NCBI GenBank assembly: GCA_018433765.1
Contig: JAHDQO010000003.1
Span: 62,001 to 126,000 of the forward strand
DNA: 64,000 nt
DNA from: Tissierellales bacterium
GTDB lineage: Bacteria; Bacillota; Clostridia; Tissierellales; Sedimentibacteraceae
Reading direction: 5' to 3'
Position numbers and translations under genes: made by a program. This document shows, piece after piece, positions 26,373 through 35,213 of the stretch. The notes under the pieces are model-generated. The model saw only the letters and a program-made list of their open reading frames with translations, was not told the origin of the DNA and did not search any database. Within the stretch, counting starts at the first letter, position 1, and the number at the start of each line of letters is the position of its first letter.

Positions 26373-27422
26373 ATGGAAAATATTTATAAGCTTAAAAAGG
26401 AGAATTATTCAAAGGTTGCTCCTTTGATAGAATCTCAAAATGAGCTATCTGTTATATCAACAATAAACGGTATTATGCCGGGTGAAATATACGTAAATGA
26501 TATAGATAATCCAACAGCTACTTTTATAAAAACTTGTGAATGTAATTATATTGCTGGAAAAACTAATGATAAAGAATTTAACCTTGCAATTTCAGAAAAA
26601 CTAGACTTCTGGGATCAAATTACACCTGATTCAATTAGCTGGAATGAAGTAATACCATCTATTCACAAAGATAAATTTATTAGAAAATATACAAGAAGAC
26701 ATTATGTTTTACATGAACATATGCAGAAGGAAATAAATGAAAAGTTACCTGATGGTTATTATATAGAAGAAATAAACCCTACATCTCTTAAAAATATGAA
26801 ATATGAAAATGTAGATGATTTACTTGAATGGCTTGATAATTGGGAAAATGATGATAAGTTTATTCAATATGGAATTGGTTACTATATACGTAACGATAAA
26901 ACGATTGTAAGTTGGTCACTGAGTGATTGCAGTTATGATAAAAAAATAGCAATAGGTATAAATACAGATAGACGATATAGAAAACAGGGTTTTGCAAAAG
27001 TAGTAATTTCAAAAGTAGTTCAAGAGTGTTTTTTAAAAGGATATAATCAAATAGATTGGTTGTGTGTTGATAGTAATAAAGGCTCTATCGCAATAGCTGA
27101 GAAAATTGGCTTTATCTTATCTAATAAATATAATAGTTTTACACCGTATCCTCCAATTGAGAATGTTACAGACTTATCTGAGGATGAATGGAGTCAATGG
27201 GCTGAGTATCTGGATAATGCTTCAAAATCTGAACCAGATTTGTTAATTGATTGCTTAATTTCACACATTAAAGCTAATAACATAAAGAGTGCTTCAGATA
27301 TAGTATCTTCAATGCGAAAACTTGATTTACCAATTGAAATAAATATGTCTCAATTTATTAGTTATTTGCATTCTTTGGAGAGAGCATCTAATTTCAAGGA
27401 AAATTGGATTAATAGTATTTAG
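26373..27422 (+). CDS. GNAT acetyltransferase, large two-domain type
   Basis: 349 residues. The first two thirds match the GNAT_acetyltr_2-like architecture (PF12746 type): an N-terminal alpha/beta domain, then a GNAT core with INTDRRYRKQGFAKVVISKVV (motif A) and DSNKGSIAIAEKIGF (motif B). A helical C-terminal extension (about 270-349) is of unknown role. Start ATG 26373 follows GGGAGGTAAT; the frame opens 36 nt earlier without a ribosome-binding site. Third of the four GNAT genes in the accessory region. The GNAT gene at 27457 follows 34 nt after its stop, so the two may be cotranscribed. Confidence 0.8.
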   Translation: MENIYKLKKENYSKVAPLIESQNELSVISTINGIMPGEIYVNDIDNPTATFIKTCECNYIAGKTNDKEFNLAISEKLDFWDQITPDSISWNEVIPSIHKDKFIRKYTRRHYVLHEHMQKEINEKLPDGYYIEEINPTSLKNMKYENVDDLLEWLDNWENDDKFIQYGIGYYIRNDKTIVSWSLSDCSYDKKIAIGINTDRRYRKQGFAKVVISKVVQECFLKGYNQIDWLCVDSNKGSIAIAEKIGFILSNKYNSFTPYPPIENVTDLSEDEWSQWAEYLDNASKSEPDLLIDCLISHIKANNIKSASDIVSSMRKLDLPIEINMSQFISYLHSLERASNFKENWINSI

Positions 27423-27456
27423 GATTTAAAATAATGCTGAAAGGAAGAACTAAATA

Positions 27457-27960
27457 ATGAAAGTACTCATTACTACAAAAAGATTAAACATCTGTTTGGC
27501 AGAAGAACAAGATATTAATAAAATAATTGAACTTGAAAATCATGAAGATAATAAAAGATTTATTTGGCAAGGTACATATGAAGAACATTTAGCTGAGATT
27601 AATAGTAAATCATCTTTATTACTTACTTTTAGACAAAAAAGTGATAATGAAATTATAGGTTTTGCATTATCTGTACATAATGATAAATTTGATGTTTTTG
27701 AGCTGCGGCGGATAGCTATTTCAAAAAAAGGTTGGGGATATGGCAAGGAAACAATTTTAGGGATAATAAAATATAGCTTTGAGCAACTTAATACAAACAG
27801 ATTTTGGATTGATGTATATCCTGAGAATAAAATAGGAATCAGTTTATACAAAAGCATTGGTATGCATCTTGATGGAACATTACGTCAATCGTATAAAGAC
27901 GATAGAGGTTATCATGATCAAATGGTTTTTTCAATTCTAAAAGAGGAATATATAGCTTAG
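27457..27960 (+). CDS. GNAT family N-acetyltransferase
   Basis: 167 residues, a single GNAT domain beginning ITTKRLNICLAEEQD. Motif A is ISKKGWGYGKETILGI and motif B is YPENKIGISLYKSIGM, closest to RimJ/RimL-like enzymes. Ribosome-binding site GAAAGGAAG. Directly follows another acetyltransferase gene, and substrate assignment is not possible from sequence. Acetyltransferases of this kind are common passenger genes of integron cassettes, which fits the surroundings but proves nothing alone. Confidence 0.8.
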   Translation: MKVLITTKRLNICLAEEQDINKIIELENHEDNKRFIWQGTYEEHLAEINSKSSLLLTFRQKSDNEIIGFALSVHNDKFDVFELRRIAISKKGWGYGKETILGIIKYSFEQLNTNRFWIDVYPENKIGISLYKSIGMHLDGTLRQSYKDDRGYHDQMVFSILKEEYIA

Positions 27961-28096
27961 TTATGTGACAGTGTGCTTTGTGTATATTTAGTATTAGAAT
28001 ATATTTTAAGTCATACAATTATTTATGTTAATTAGTTCATAAGTATATAAAGAATGCATGTTAAAAATTTGAGAAGTTGGAGAGGAGAAAATTTAG

Positions 28097-28555
28097 ATGG
28101 CAACTAATATTTTACAGAAAAAAGGAAAAGAACTTTATTCATACATACTGAAAAACAAATTTATTACAGTATGTGTTTTGTTTGCTTTTTTCACATTATT
28201 AGATACCATAACAATTTTACTGGGTTTATTTCCAGCAAAAGTAGGATTAAATCCATATGTACACCTATTAGGTAGATTTGTTTTGCATTCAATACTTGTA
28301 TGTGGATTGTTTGTTTATGATAAATTAAGAAAAAGAGTAAAGTCTAGATTATTAATTTATGTTATAACTTTTATTCTAACATGGGGACTTCTAATGTGTT
28401 ATTTATGGATTAATACACTTTTTACTGAATTGCATCCTAATGCATTTGTAGATGGTTCTAGAAGTTATGCTTCTATGTATCTAATCTTAGGAATAGTATT
28501 ATTTCTTAGTGACAAGACAAAAGTAATTATTAAGAATATTAAGAATAATAAATAG
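28097..28555 (+). CDS. Multi-pass membrane protein, hypothetical
   Basis: 152 residues with four predicted membrane helices (about 23-43, 55-75, 84-105, 125-142), a positively charged loop (KLRKRVKSR) between helices two and three that should be cytoplasmic, and a Lys/Asn-rich tail. No family recognised. Start ATG 28097 after AGAGGAG. Solitary gene in the accessory region. Confidence 0.65.
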   Translation: MATNILQKKGKELYSYILKNKFITVCVLFAFFTLLDTITILLGLFPAKVGLNPYVHLLGRFVLHSILVCGLFVYDKLRKRVKSRLLIYVITFILTWGLLMCYLWINTLFTELHPNAFVDGSRSYASMYLILGIVLFLSDKTKVIIKNIKNNK

Positions 28556-28659
28556 TGATTATAAATTTATAGTATTATATATCTAGTTTTTTGAGAAATG
28601 TGGATGAGTAAATTATAATATATATAAACTTTTAAGTAATTATGTGAAGGCTATTTAGT

Positions 28660-28797
28660 ATGAATATTGGAATCATTAGTGACATTCATTGAAATTATAA
28701 CGCTTTGAAGTGCGTACTTAACTATGTGATAAAGGAAATCATTGACTCAGTTATTGTACTTGGTGATATTATTTTTGATATAGATAATACTAGGTTG
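28660..28797 (+). pseudogene. Remnant of a calcineurin-like metallophosphoesterase
   Basis: From ATG 28660 the frame reads MNIGIISDIH, then a TGA stop where the family has Gly, then NYNALKCVL... and VIVLGDIIF. DIHGNxxAL and GD are the metal-binding motifs of YfcE/MJ0936-type phosphodiesterases. The stop replaces the glycine of DIHGN (GGA to TGA is a single change). After about 46 codons the sequence runs into repeat B, so about two thirds of the gene is missing. Confidence 0.82.
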
Positions 28798-28800
28798 AAG

Positions 28801-28906
28801 ACTACAGAAATATTACAAGTATAAAGAGTCTTTTAGATGATATAGTGTAAAAACTATAAGTAATCATATAGGAATTATACCTATATGTAAGTAATACCAA
28901 AAAGAG
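28801..28906 (+). repeat. Dispersed repeat B, partial copy
   Basis: AATATTACAAGTATAAAGAG through GTAAAAACTATAAGTAATCA to TAATACCAAAAAG aligns with 16845-16940 of copy 1. It joins two gene fragments, so it marks a rearrangement junction. Confidence 0.7.
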
Positions 28907-29017
28907 TTTCACGAGTCATTAAAAAAAGAATTAGGGGGAGTTAAAGAAAAACTTCTATTAGCTATAGAAAGGTATAGTACGAGAGATCGTAGATTTGGTG
29001 AAGTAAGTGATACATAG
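28907..29017 (+). pseudogene. C-terminal gene fragment of unknown family
   Basis: An open frame of about 37 codons ending at TAG 29017, with a natural-looking helical C-terminus (KEKLLLAIERYSTRDRRFGE). It has no start codon or ribosome-binding site and its 5' side is repeat B. Probably the end of a gene whose front was lost. Confidence 0.45.
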
Positions 29018-29140
29018 TGTGGAAAGTATGATTTTAGTACAAAGTATCTTATTATTTATTAGAAAAGTTATAAAATAAAAATCAGTTGCTGTAAATAAAA
29101 TTCTATAAATCATTAGTATTATATGAGAAAGGGTATTTGT

Positions 29141-29752
29141 ATGAGAAGATTTTGTTTTGTAGTATTAATTGTTTTATTATTATCAACTGGATGTAATGAT
29201 GATGCTGAAAATGAAAATTTATATAAAGATGAAATTATATATTTGAAGAATGAAGTGGCTAAGTTGGTTGAAAAGAACGAAGAATTAGAAGATACTATAG
29301 TTAAATTAAACAATGATATAAGTAGATTATATGATTATAGTCATAGTTTTATACACGCAGATGTTGAAATTAGTCAATTATACAGATATTTACAAGCGTT
29401 GCCATCTTATACAGCAGTTTTTGGAATCATTAAGGATTATGATATAACTAATAATGTTATATATTTTGATGACTTAGAATGGATTTCAAGTCAGGATAAG
29501 GTAAGGATAAAAGAGTTAGGAAGAGAAGGTGAAAGTTTTCCAAATGGCTGTTTTCTACATAATGAAGAGGAAGATATTATTCCATATACTATAAAAGAGA
29601 GAATAGGTTTTTACTTATTAAATGAAGAACAAATTGTTGAAAAATCATCATATGAAACTTTTGTAGAGAAAATAGGAAAACATAGTGTTTTATGTAATAT
29701 AACTTTTTGTGGAGAAGAAATTGTTTATATTACAGAAGTATATTTTCCGTAG
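29141..29752 (+). CDS. Lipoprotein with coiled-coil segment
   Basis: 203 residues. The lipobox LSTGC puts the lipid on Cys18. A coiled coil follows (about 30-65; YLKNEVAKLVEKNEELEDTI), then a globular beta-rich domain. No family recognised. Start ATG 29141, with AGAAAGGG about 7 nt upstream, is preferred over ATG 29123. The stop is followed directly by a degenerate GGCTTGAGAAGTTGAC element. Located on the outer face of the membrane. Confidence 0.68.
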   Translation: MRRFCFVVLIVLLLSTGCNDDAENENLYKDEIIYLKNEVAKLVEKNEELEDTIVKLNNDISRLYDYSHSFIHADVEISQLYRYLQALPSYTAVFGIIKDYDITNNVIYFDDLEWISSQDKVRIKELGREGESFPNGCFLHNEEEDIIPYTIKERIGFYLLNEEQIVEKSSYETFVEKIGKHSVLCNITFCGEEIVYITEVYFP

Positions 29753-29844
29753 GAATTGGCTTGAGAAGTTGACAAATGATGGTAAGAAATATAATAATAT
29801 TGAATTATTATCAAAATTAGTGAAAATTAAGAGGTGATAAAATT

Positions 29845-30912
29845 ATGAAAAGTAAAAGTATTTTTGTGTTTTTAATGGCAATGATTTTGATATTGTCAGC
29901 TTGTTCTAATAGTGCTACCCAAGGTGATATATCCGGATCACCATCGCAATCCTCTGAACACATTTACTTATACGGGGAAGTGCATGGAGTAGATAAAATT
30001 TTACATAAAGAATTTGAATTGTGGTACGAGTACTACCACAACCAAGGCATGAGACATTTATTTGTTGAACTTCCGTACTATACGGCAGAGTTTTTGAACA
30101 TATGGATAAAATCAGATAGCAATGATATACTGGATACTATATATAATGATTGGATTGGTACTGCTTGTAATAAACCTAATGTTAAAAAGTTTTATGAGAA
30201 AATAAAAAGCCAGTGTCCTGAAACGATTTTTCATGGGACAGATGTTGGGCATCAATACAATACAACAGGAGAAAAATTTTTGGTGTATCTTAAAAATAAT
30301 AACTTAGAGGACTCAGAGCAATATGTGTTAACTAAGGAAGGTATAGAGCAGGGCAAGTACTATTATGGACACTCTGACGATGTATACCGTGAAAACATGA
30401 TGGTGGAGAACTTTATTCGTGAATTTGATAAATTAAGTGGTGAAAGCATTATGGGAATTTATGGTGGGGCACATACTGGGCTGGAAGCGATGGACTATAC
30501 TAACTCTATTCCATGTATGGCAAATCAACTAAAGGAGCTTTATGGTGATGCAATACATTCCGAAGATTTAACCAGTTTGGCGAAGGATATTGAACCATAC
30601 AGATTAGATTCAATCCATGTTGGTGAAAAAGATTATGAAGCATTGTATTATGGAAAACAAGATTTGACAGGATTAAAAGACTATGCATATAGGGAATTTT
30701 GGCGTTTAGAAAATTCATATGATGATTTTGTAAATAGACCTAAAACACAGGATGTACTACCTTACAGCAATTATCCTATGCTAATAGAAACAGGACAAGT
30801 CTTTGTTATAGACTATACTAAATCTGATGGTTCTGTTATAAGAAAGTATTATCGTTCTGATGGAAATATATGGAACAATGAACCGACAACAGAGGAATTT
30901 ACAGTAGAGTGA
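29845..30912 (+). CDS. Lipoprotein of the EreA/ChaN/TraB-like fold
   Basis: 355 residues. Lipobox LSAC with Cys20. The mature part opens IYLYGEVHGVDKI and has HLFVELPYY later and GIYGGAHTG near residue 210. The GExH...E...H pattern is shared by erythromycin-esterase-like, ChaN haem-binding and TraB/TIKI proteins, which use these Glu/His residues in the active site. Whether it is a hydrolase or a ligand-binding protein cannot be decided. Start ATG 29845 behind GAGGTGAT. A short palindrome with GACGTTAT follows the stop by 26 nt. Confidence 0.65.
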   Translation: MKSKSIFVFLMAMILILSACSNSATQGDISGSPSQSSEHIYLYGEVHGVDKILHKEFELWYEYYHNQGMRHLFVELPYYTAEFLNIWIKSDSNDILDTIYNDWIGTACNKPNVKKFYEKIKSQCPETIFHGTDVGHQYNTTGEKFLVYLKNNNLEDSEQYVLTKEGIEQGKYYYGHSDDVYRENMMVENFIREFDKLSGESIMGIYGGAHTGLEAMDYTNSIPCMANQLKELYGDAIHSEDLTSLAKDIEPYRLDSIHVGEKDYEALYYGKQDLTGLKDYAYREFWRLENSYDDFVNRPKTQDVLPYSNYPMLIETGQVFVIDYTKSDGSVIRKYYRSDGNIWNNEPTTEEFTVE

Positions 30913-30938
30913 TAAATTATAAACATTAGTAAATACAA

Positions 30939-30976
30939 ATAACGTAAAATTTTAGTAGCAATTTATATGACGTTAT
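30939..30976 (+). other. Short attC-like palindrome (ATAACGT...ACGTTAT)
   Basis: ATAACGT (30939-30945) and ACGTTAT (30970-30976) are exact inverted repeats, with AAATT/AATTT pairing inside and an apical TTAGTAGC-like loop. The right end GACGTTAT is the same as in sites A and B, and it lies just after a stop codon on the same strand. Too short for a typical attC, so a mini-site or coincidence. Confidence 0.3.
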
Positions 30977-31020
30977 GTGACATTCTATGCTACGTATATT
31001 ATAGAAATAAAGTTGATGTT

Positions 31021-31050
31021 AAAAATAGGCTGTTAAATCAGCCTATTTTA
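31021..31050 (+). terminator. Intrinsic terminator
   Basis: AAAATAGGCTG and CAGCCTATTTT form an 11-bp stem with a 6-nt loop and flanking A/T runs. It lies between the EreA-like gene and the propeller gene. Confidence 0.78.
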
Positions 31051-31173
31051 TGTAGTATCTATTTTTGAATTTATATAAACATTATTGGAAATATTACTCA
31101 ATTTGATATATAATTTAAAGTATAAGAGCAGTTAAAATTAAAACCCAAAATATAAATAATTTTGGAGGTAGTT

Positions 31174-33771
31174 ATGAAGAAAATAGTGTTAATATTATCA
31201 GTTTTATTACTAATTCTAAATTTAACAACAGTAGGATTTTGTTATTCAAAAGATAATCAAGATATAGAAGAAAAAATATATATTAATCATTTTCCAATAC
31301 CTTATTATGAATTTAGTCAAGATAAATATATAAAAATTGATGATTTTAAGAGCTACGGATTTAGTGTTGAATTTAATGAGGATAAGAAAAGGATAGATAT
31401 AATTAAAAATCCATATTTATTAATACAGCCAATTGATACAACAAATTACTGTTTACATACTGACATAGTTTATAGTTCAGACATAAAAGTATATATTAAT
31501 AATTGTATTATGAAAGCTAATAAAATAAATAATGAGTTAGTTATTAATGTGGAAAGTTTTTCTGACTTAAACAATTGTAAATTTACTGATAATGATAACT
31601 GCATTAATATAATATTAGGAAGCAAAAGTTTACTTTCATGCCAAAATAAAAATACAATTCATATTAGTAAAAAAGGTAATGATTTATATAGCGATGGTGT
31701 TAAAATAGGTTATGTAAAGGATAATATTGAATGGTTATCAATAATCTATTTAGGTAAGAAATTTGAGTTTGATAATTTAGGTGGTACAAGAAATAGAGGA
31801 ACATGGAATGAATATGCTGAAAAAGGGAAGTACAGGTTAAGAATTACTATAGAAGAAGAAGACAATGAAGCTGTTGCTTATATGGGATGGGGTGACATAG
31901 AAAATATTTATAGAAACGAATTACTTGAAATTCCTGACATAGGTGAAGATATATATATTCCTTTAGTAGACTTAATTCAATTTATGAATATAGAAATTGT
32001 TAGAGATTATGATTTATCTAGATATATAGATGTTAATGATTGTAATGGTAATACAGTGAATGGTATGAATGTAATCAGCTATAATGATTGGATATATTAT
32101 ATAAACCAAGTAGATCATAACAAATTGTATAAAATGAAAAGTGATATGAGTAAAAATACAAAAATTTGTGATGATTACATAAGTCAATTTTGTATAGATA
32201 ATGATGAAATTTATTATATAAATTTAAATGAACAAAGTAAAGGACTATGTAAAATCAACATAGATGGTAGTAATAAAACTAATATTGTAGAAGGCGAAAT
32301 CTCATACTTAAATGTTAGTAAAGATAGGATATATTATTGTGATGGTTTAAAAGGCGGTAGTTTATATGAAGTCAATAAGAAAGGTAAAAATAAAAATATA
32401 GTTATACAAGATAAAGTGATTTATCCTAATATAATAGGAGATTGGATATATTACATAAATACTTCTGATAGAAATACTATATATAAAATAACAACCGATG
32501 GTAAATATAATTTTAAAATAAATAATAAATTTGCACGTACATTAAATGTCGGAAAAAATAAGATTTATTTTTCAAATTATAATGGTACTTATTTCATGAA
32601 CAATGATGGAAGTTTTGAAAATATAATATCATATGACTATTCAGATAATATACTGATTGGAGAGAATTATATATTTTTAATAACAGATGATAAAATAATA
32701 AAGCATAATCAAGATAATGGATATTTAGAAAAAATCTATGAAATTGACAGTTTAAATGGAATTGGATTAGAAGAAGACGAACTATATTTGCTAGAAGAGA
32801 AATACAGTCAAGGATTGTATATATATAATCCAGATAATGACAATAAAATAATGATTATTGGCGAGGCTTATGATATTGAGACAGTTGAATATCCATATAT
32901 ATATTATAAAGTAAATGATGATAACCTTGTTAAATATAATATAGAAAATGAAAAATCTGAAATTGTAATAAATAAAAATTTTTATGAATTATATGGAATA
33001 ATTGATGACTATATTTATTACAGTGATATTTTGTGCGGACTATGTAAAATTAAATTAGATGGAACAGATAAAAGTGTATTAACAGATACAAGTATGGCAA
33101 GAGTTACTGTTGATGAAAGCGGTATATACTATTTGGAATCTTATTTTGGAAGCATAGAAGATTTTTATAAGATTAATTTAGATGGAAGTGGCAAAAAGAC
33201 TATTATTGATGACTTAGATAAAGGCTGTCATTTTGCATATTGTATATATGAAGATTATATATATTACCCACAAAGGAAGGGATTATATAGAATTAAAACA
33301 GATGGAACAGATAAATCAAAATTATGTGATAAATATATTTATAATTTTATAATAAATGATGATTACATATATTATCAAGATGGTGGTGAAGTTTATAGAT
33401 TGAAAATTGATGGCAAAAATGAAGAGAAAATACCTAATGAAGGCGGAGACTATTGTTTTTCTATATACAATAACGAATTATTATATATAAAGACTAAAAA
33501 TGATTGTTCAGAATTATACAGATATAATTTAAAAACTAAAGAAATTAAGATAATTGATCTAGAACAAACTGTAAATTTAATTGGATTAGATGATAAATAT
33601 TTGTATATGATTAATTATAAAGATGACAGCGAAGCCTTATATCAGTTAAATTTAGATACAGATGAAAAGATAAAAATATCTAATAGTGAATTAATGAATT
33701 CTTATAATTTTTATGGAGATAAGGTTATTTACTTAAATGAAGCTTATGAGAATAATTTAATTGTTAAGTAA
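31174..33771 (+). CDS. Secreted DUF5050-type beta-propeller protein
   Basis: 865 residues. Signal peptide MKKIVLILSVLLLILNLTTVGFC. An N-terminal domain of about 250 residues resembles copper-amine-oxidase-N stalk domains (IYINHFPIPYYEF...YIKIDDFKSYGF). From about residue 300 there are many repeats of the type IYYINxxDxxxLYKIxxDG (for example WIYYINQVDHNKLYKMKSD and GLCKIKLDGTDKS), as in DUF5050 (PF16472) propellers. Start ATG 31174 with GGAGGT upstream, not the ATG at 31162. Extracellular sensing or binding role inferred; no enzyme motif seen. Confidence 0.78.
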   Translation: MKKIVLILSVLLLILNLTTVGFCYSKDNQDIEEKIYINHFPIPYYEFSQDKYIKIDDFKSYGFSVEFNEDKKRIDIIKNPYLLIQPIDTTNYCLHTDIVYSSDIKVYINNCIMKANKINNELVINVESFSDLNNCKFTDNDNCINIILGSKSLLSCQNKNTIHISKKGNDLYSDGVKIGYVKDNIEWLSIIYLGKKFEFDNLGGTRNRGTWNEYAEKGKYRLRITIEEEDNEAVAYMGWGDIENIYRNELLEIPDIGEDIYIPLVDLIQFMNIEIVRDYDLSRYIDVNDCNGNTVNGMNVISYNDWIYYINQVDHNKLYKMKSDMSKNTKICDDYISQFCIDNDEIYYINLNEQSKGLCKINIDGSNKTNIVEGEISYLNVSKDRIYYCDGLKGGSLYEVNKKGKNKNIVIQDKVIYPNIIGDWIYYINTSDRNTIYKITTDGKYNFKINNKFARTLNVGKNKIYFSNYNGTYFMNNDGSFENIISYDYSDNILIGENYIFLITDDKIIKHNQDNGYLEKIYEIDSLNGIGLEEDELYLLEEKYSQGLYIYNPDNDNKIMIIGEAYDIETVEYPYIYYKVNDDNLVKYNIENEKSEIVINKNFYELYGIIDDYIYYSDILCGLCKIKLDGTDKSVLTDTSMARVTVDESGIYYLESYFGSIEDFYKINLDGSGKKTIIDDLDKGCHFAYCIYEDYIYYPQRKGLYRIKTDGTDKSKLCDKYIYNFIINDDYIYYQDGGEVYRLKIDGKNEEKIPNEGGDYCFSIYNNELLYIKTKNDCSELYRYNLKTKEIKIIDLEQTVNLIGLDDKYLYMINYKDDSEALYQLNLDTDEKIKISNSELMNSYNFYGDKVIYLNEAYENNLIVK

Positions 33772-33851
33772 ATAATCATATAATTACGATAGGCTAAATA
33801 TTAGTAAAGGAGCGTATGATTTAGTTACTAAATATATCATACAAGTATAAT

Positions 33852-34211
33852 ATGAAAAAAAAACTATTAATGATGATTATTATTGTTACCCTAATTTTTA
33901 CTTGTAGTTGTTCAATCAATAAAAATTCAAATCAATTGAAGATTGGTAAGTATGTTAAATTAGAAAATGGTTTTGCATGGGTTGTTTTGAAGGAGAATAA
34001 CGAATTTGAGTTTAATAGGAGTATTGCAACTAGTTATAATCCAAGAGGTAGTTATAGTATTCAAAATGATGAACTAATACTAAAAGTGAATGATACGGAA
34101 GCATACAAGTTTAAGATTGATGGAAAAAAATTAGTTTTTGAAAGTGGTACATATGTTGAAAATTTGCTAGAAAAGGGAATGGTTTTTGTATATGCGGATA
34201 AAGATAAATAA
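33852..34211 (+). CDS. Small putative lipoprotein
   Basis: 119 residues: a hydrophobic signal segment ending FTCSC (Cys18 or Cys20), then a beta-rich domain (WVVLKENNEFEFNRS, GSYSIQNDELILKVND) like small lipocalin-like or copper-resistance-type sensor domains, not assignable to a family. No good ribosome-binding site precedes ATG 33852; the nearest AAAGGAG (33809) leads into a two-codon ORF. Last gene of the plus-strand accessory array. Confidence 0.6.
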   Translation: MKKKLLMMIIIVTLIFTCSCSINKNSNQLKIGKYVKLENGFAWVVLKENNEFEFNRSIATSYNPRGSYSIQNDELILKVNDTEAYKFKIDGKKLVFESGTYVENLLEKGMVFVYADKDK

Positions 34212-34256
34212 ACTATTCAAAATACAAGTTATTAGATAATAATTTTTAATTTATAG

Positions 34257-34286
34257 CGCGTTGATATCTAGATAACGCGTTTTTTA
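34257..34286. terminator. Intrinsic terminator between convergent genes
   Basis: CGCGTT and AACGCG pair around an 11-nt loop, followed by TTTTTT on the plus strand. It marks the right end of the accessory array and overlaps the stop codon of the TetR gene. Confidence 0.65.
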
Positions 34287-34931
34287 GCATAAAGCACCCT
34301 TTATAAATTTTAATAGTTCTTTAGCTACTAAATCATCATTATCAAAAACATTTTCATCTATAAACATTTTAAGTCTTTTTTTATAATATTCACATGAATA
34401 AGAAAATTGAAGGAGTACAAATAAATTGTCAAGAAAAAAAGCAGAATATTTTGAGTCTATATCCTTTCTTACTATGCCGTCATTTTGTGCTTTTTTTATA
34501 ATAGATGCATAGAGATTAGCAGTTATGCCTTCCATATCTGAAGCAATTTTCCATACTAATTCGTAATTATTTTCAGTAGTCATTTCATTATATAATTTTG
34601 TTAAAGCTTCATCACTTCTTGAATATAATTGTATAGCTTTAATTATTTTTTCTATAGTACTGAAAAAATCATCTTGACTATTAATTATATCATTTAGTAC
34701 AGTTCTAAGTTTTTTAACAGAGAAATCTACCACAGTTAAGTATAAATCTTTTTTATTAGTAAAGTACTTATACATTGATCCAACACTTACATCAGCTTTT
34801 TTAGCTATTTTATTTATATTAGCACTGTCAAAGCCATTATCAGCAAATTCTGTTATAGCTGAATGTAGTATTCTATTCTTTTTTTCTTCTGAAATTCTAT
34901 CAAAAGGTTCTTTACTATATTTAAATTCCAT
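34284..34931 (-). CDS. TetR/AcrR-family transcriptional repressor
   Basis: 215 residues. The N-terminal TetR helix-turn-helix (RILHSAITEFADNGFDSANI, KKADVSVGSMYKYFTNKKDL) occupies about residues 15-60, and the rest is the all-helical ligand-binding domain. Start at 34931 because GAGGTGGT lies just upstream on the minus strand; the frame could start at 34985, but that would put the N-terminus across an operator-like palindrome. It is divergent from the aminotransferase-like operon and two similar palindromes lie in the shared intergenic region. The inducer is presumably a substrate of that operon. Confidence 0.88.
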   Translation of the reverse strand: MEFKYSKEPFDRISEEKKNRILHSAITEFADNGFDSANINKIAKKADVSVGSMYKYFTNKKDLYLTVVDFSVKKLRTVLNDIINSQDDFFSTIEKIIKAIQLYSRSDEALTKLYNEMTTENNYELVWKIASDMEGITANLYASIIKKAQNDGIVRKDIDSKYSAFFLDNLFVLLQFSYSCEYYKKRLKMFIDENVFDNDDLVAKELLKFIKGALC

Positions 34932-34963
34932 TAATACCACCTCAAAATTATGTTTGTAAAAAT

Positions 34964-34985
34964 ATGTGAGTCGAAATTCACTCAT
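34964..34985. promoter_or_regulatory. TetR operator-like palindrome (repressor side)
   Basis: GTGAGTCGAAATTCACTCAT matches the half sites of the palindrome at 35098-35117 (GTGAGT...TCACTCA). It lies just upstream of the repressor start, consistent with autoregulation. Confidence 0.6.
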
Positions 34986-35065
34986 AATTTTATCATAAAA
35001 TATGTGATTTGCAACATCAACTTTCTAAATTATAACATAATTGTATATTTAAGATATAATAATTC

Positions 35066-35117
35066 TTGACATTTTGGTAAATAGTGCTAAAATTAAAGTG
35101 AGTGAATACTCACTCAC
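35066..35117 (+). promoter_or_regulatory. Promoter and TetR operator of the catabolic operon
   Basis: TTGACA (35066-35071) and TAAAAT (35088-35093), 16 nt apart, are followed at once by the 20-nt near-perfect palindrome GTGAGTGAATACTCACTCAC (35098-35117), symmetric at 18 of 20 positions. A repressor bound here would block transcription start. Confidence 0.72.
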
Positions 35118-35213
35118 TTATCAAAAATTACTAATCTTAAAAGAGCCAATTATTATAATTTTCATATATTTTGAGAAGATACAAACTAATATTTTTAAAG
35201 GAGGAGATTTAGT

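Noticed and set aside
16978-31050. CRISPR array
   Set aside because: Repeats are few, long, irregularly spaced and palindromic, with genes between them; no regular 30-nt spacers and no cas genes.
16642-34211. Integron integrase gene
   Set aside because: No tyrosine-recombinase-like frame was found on either strand, so a complete integron is not claimed.
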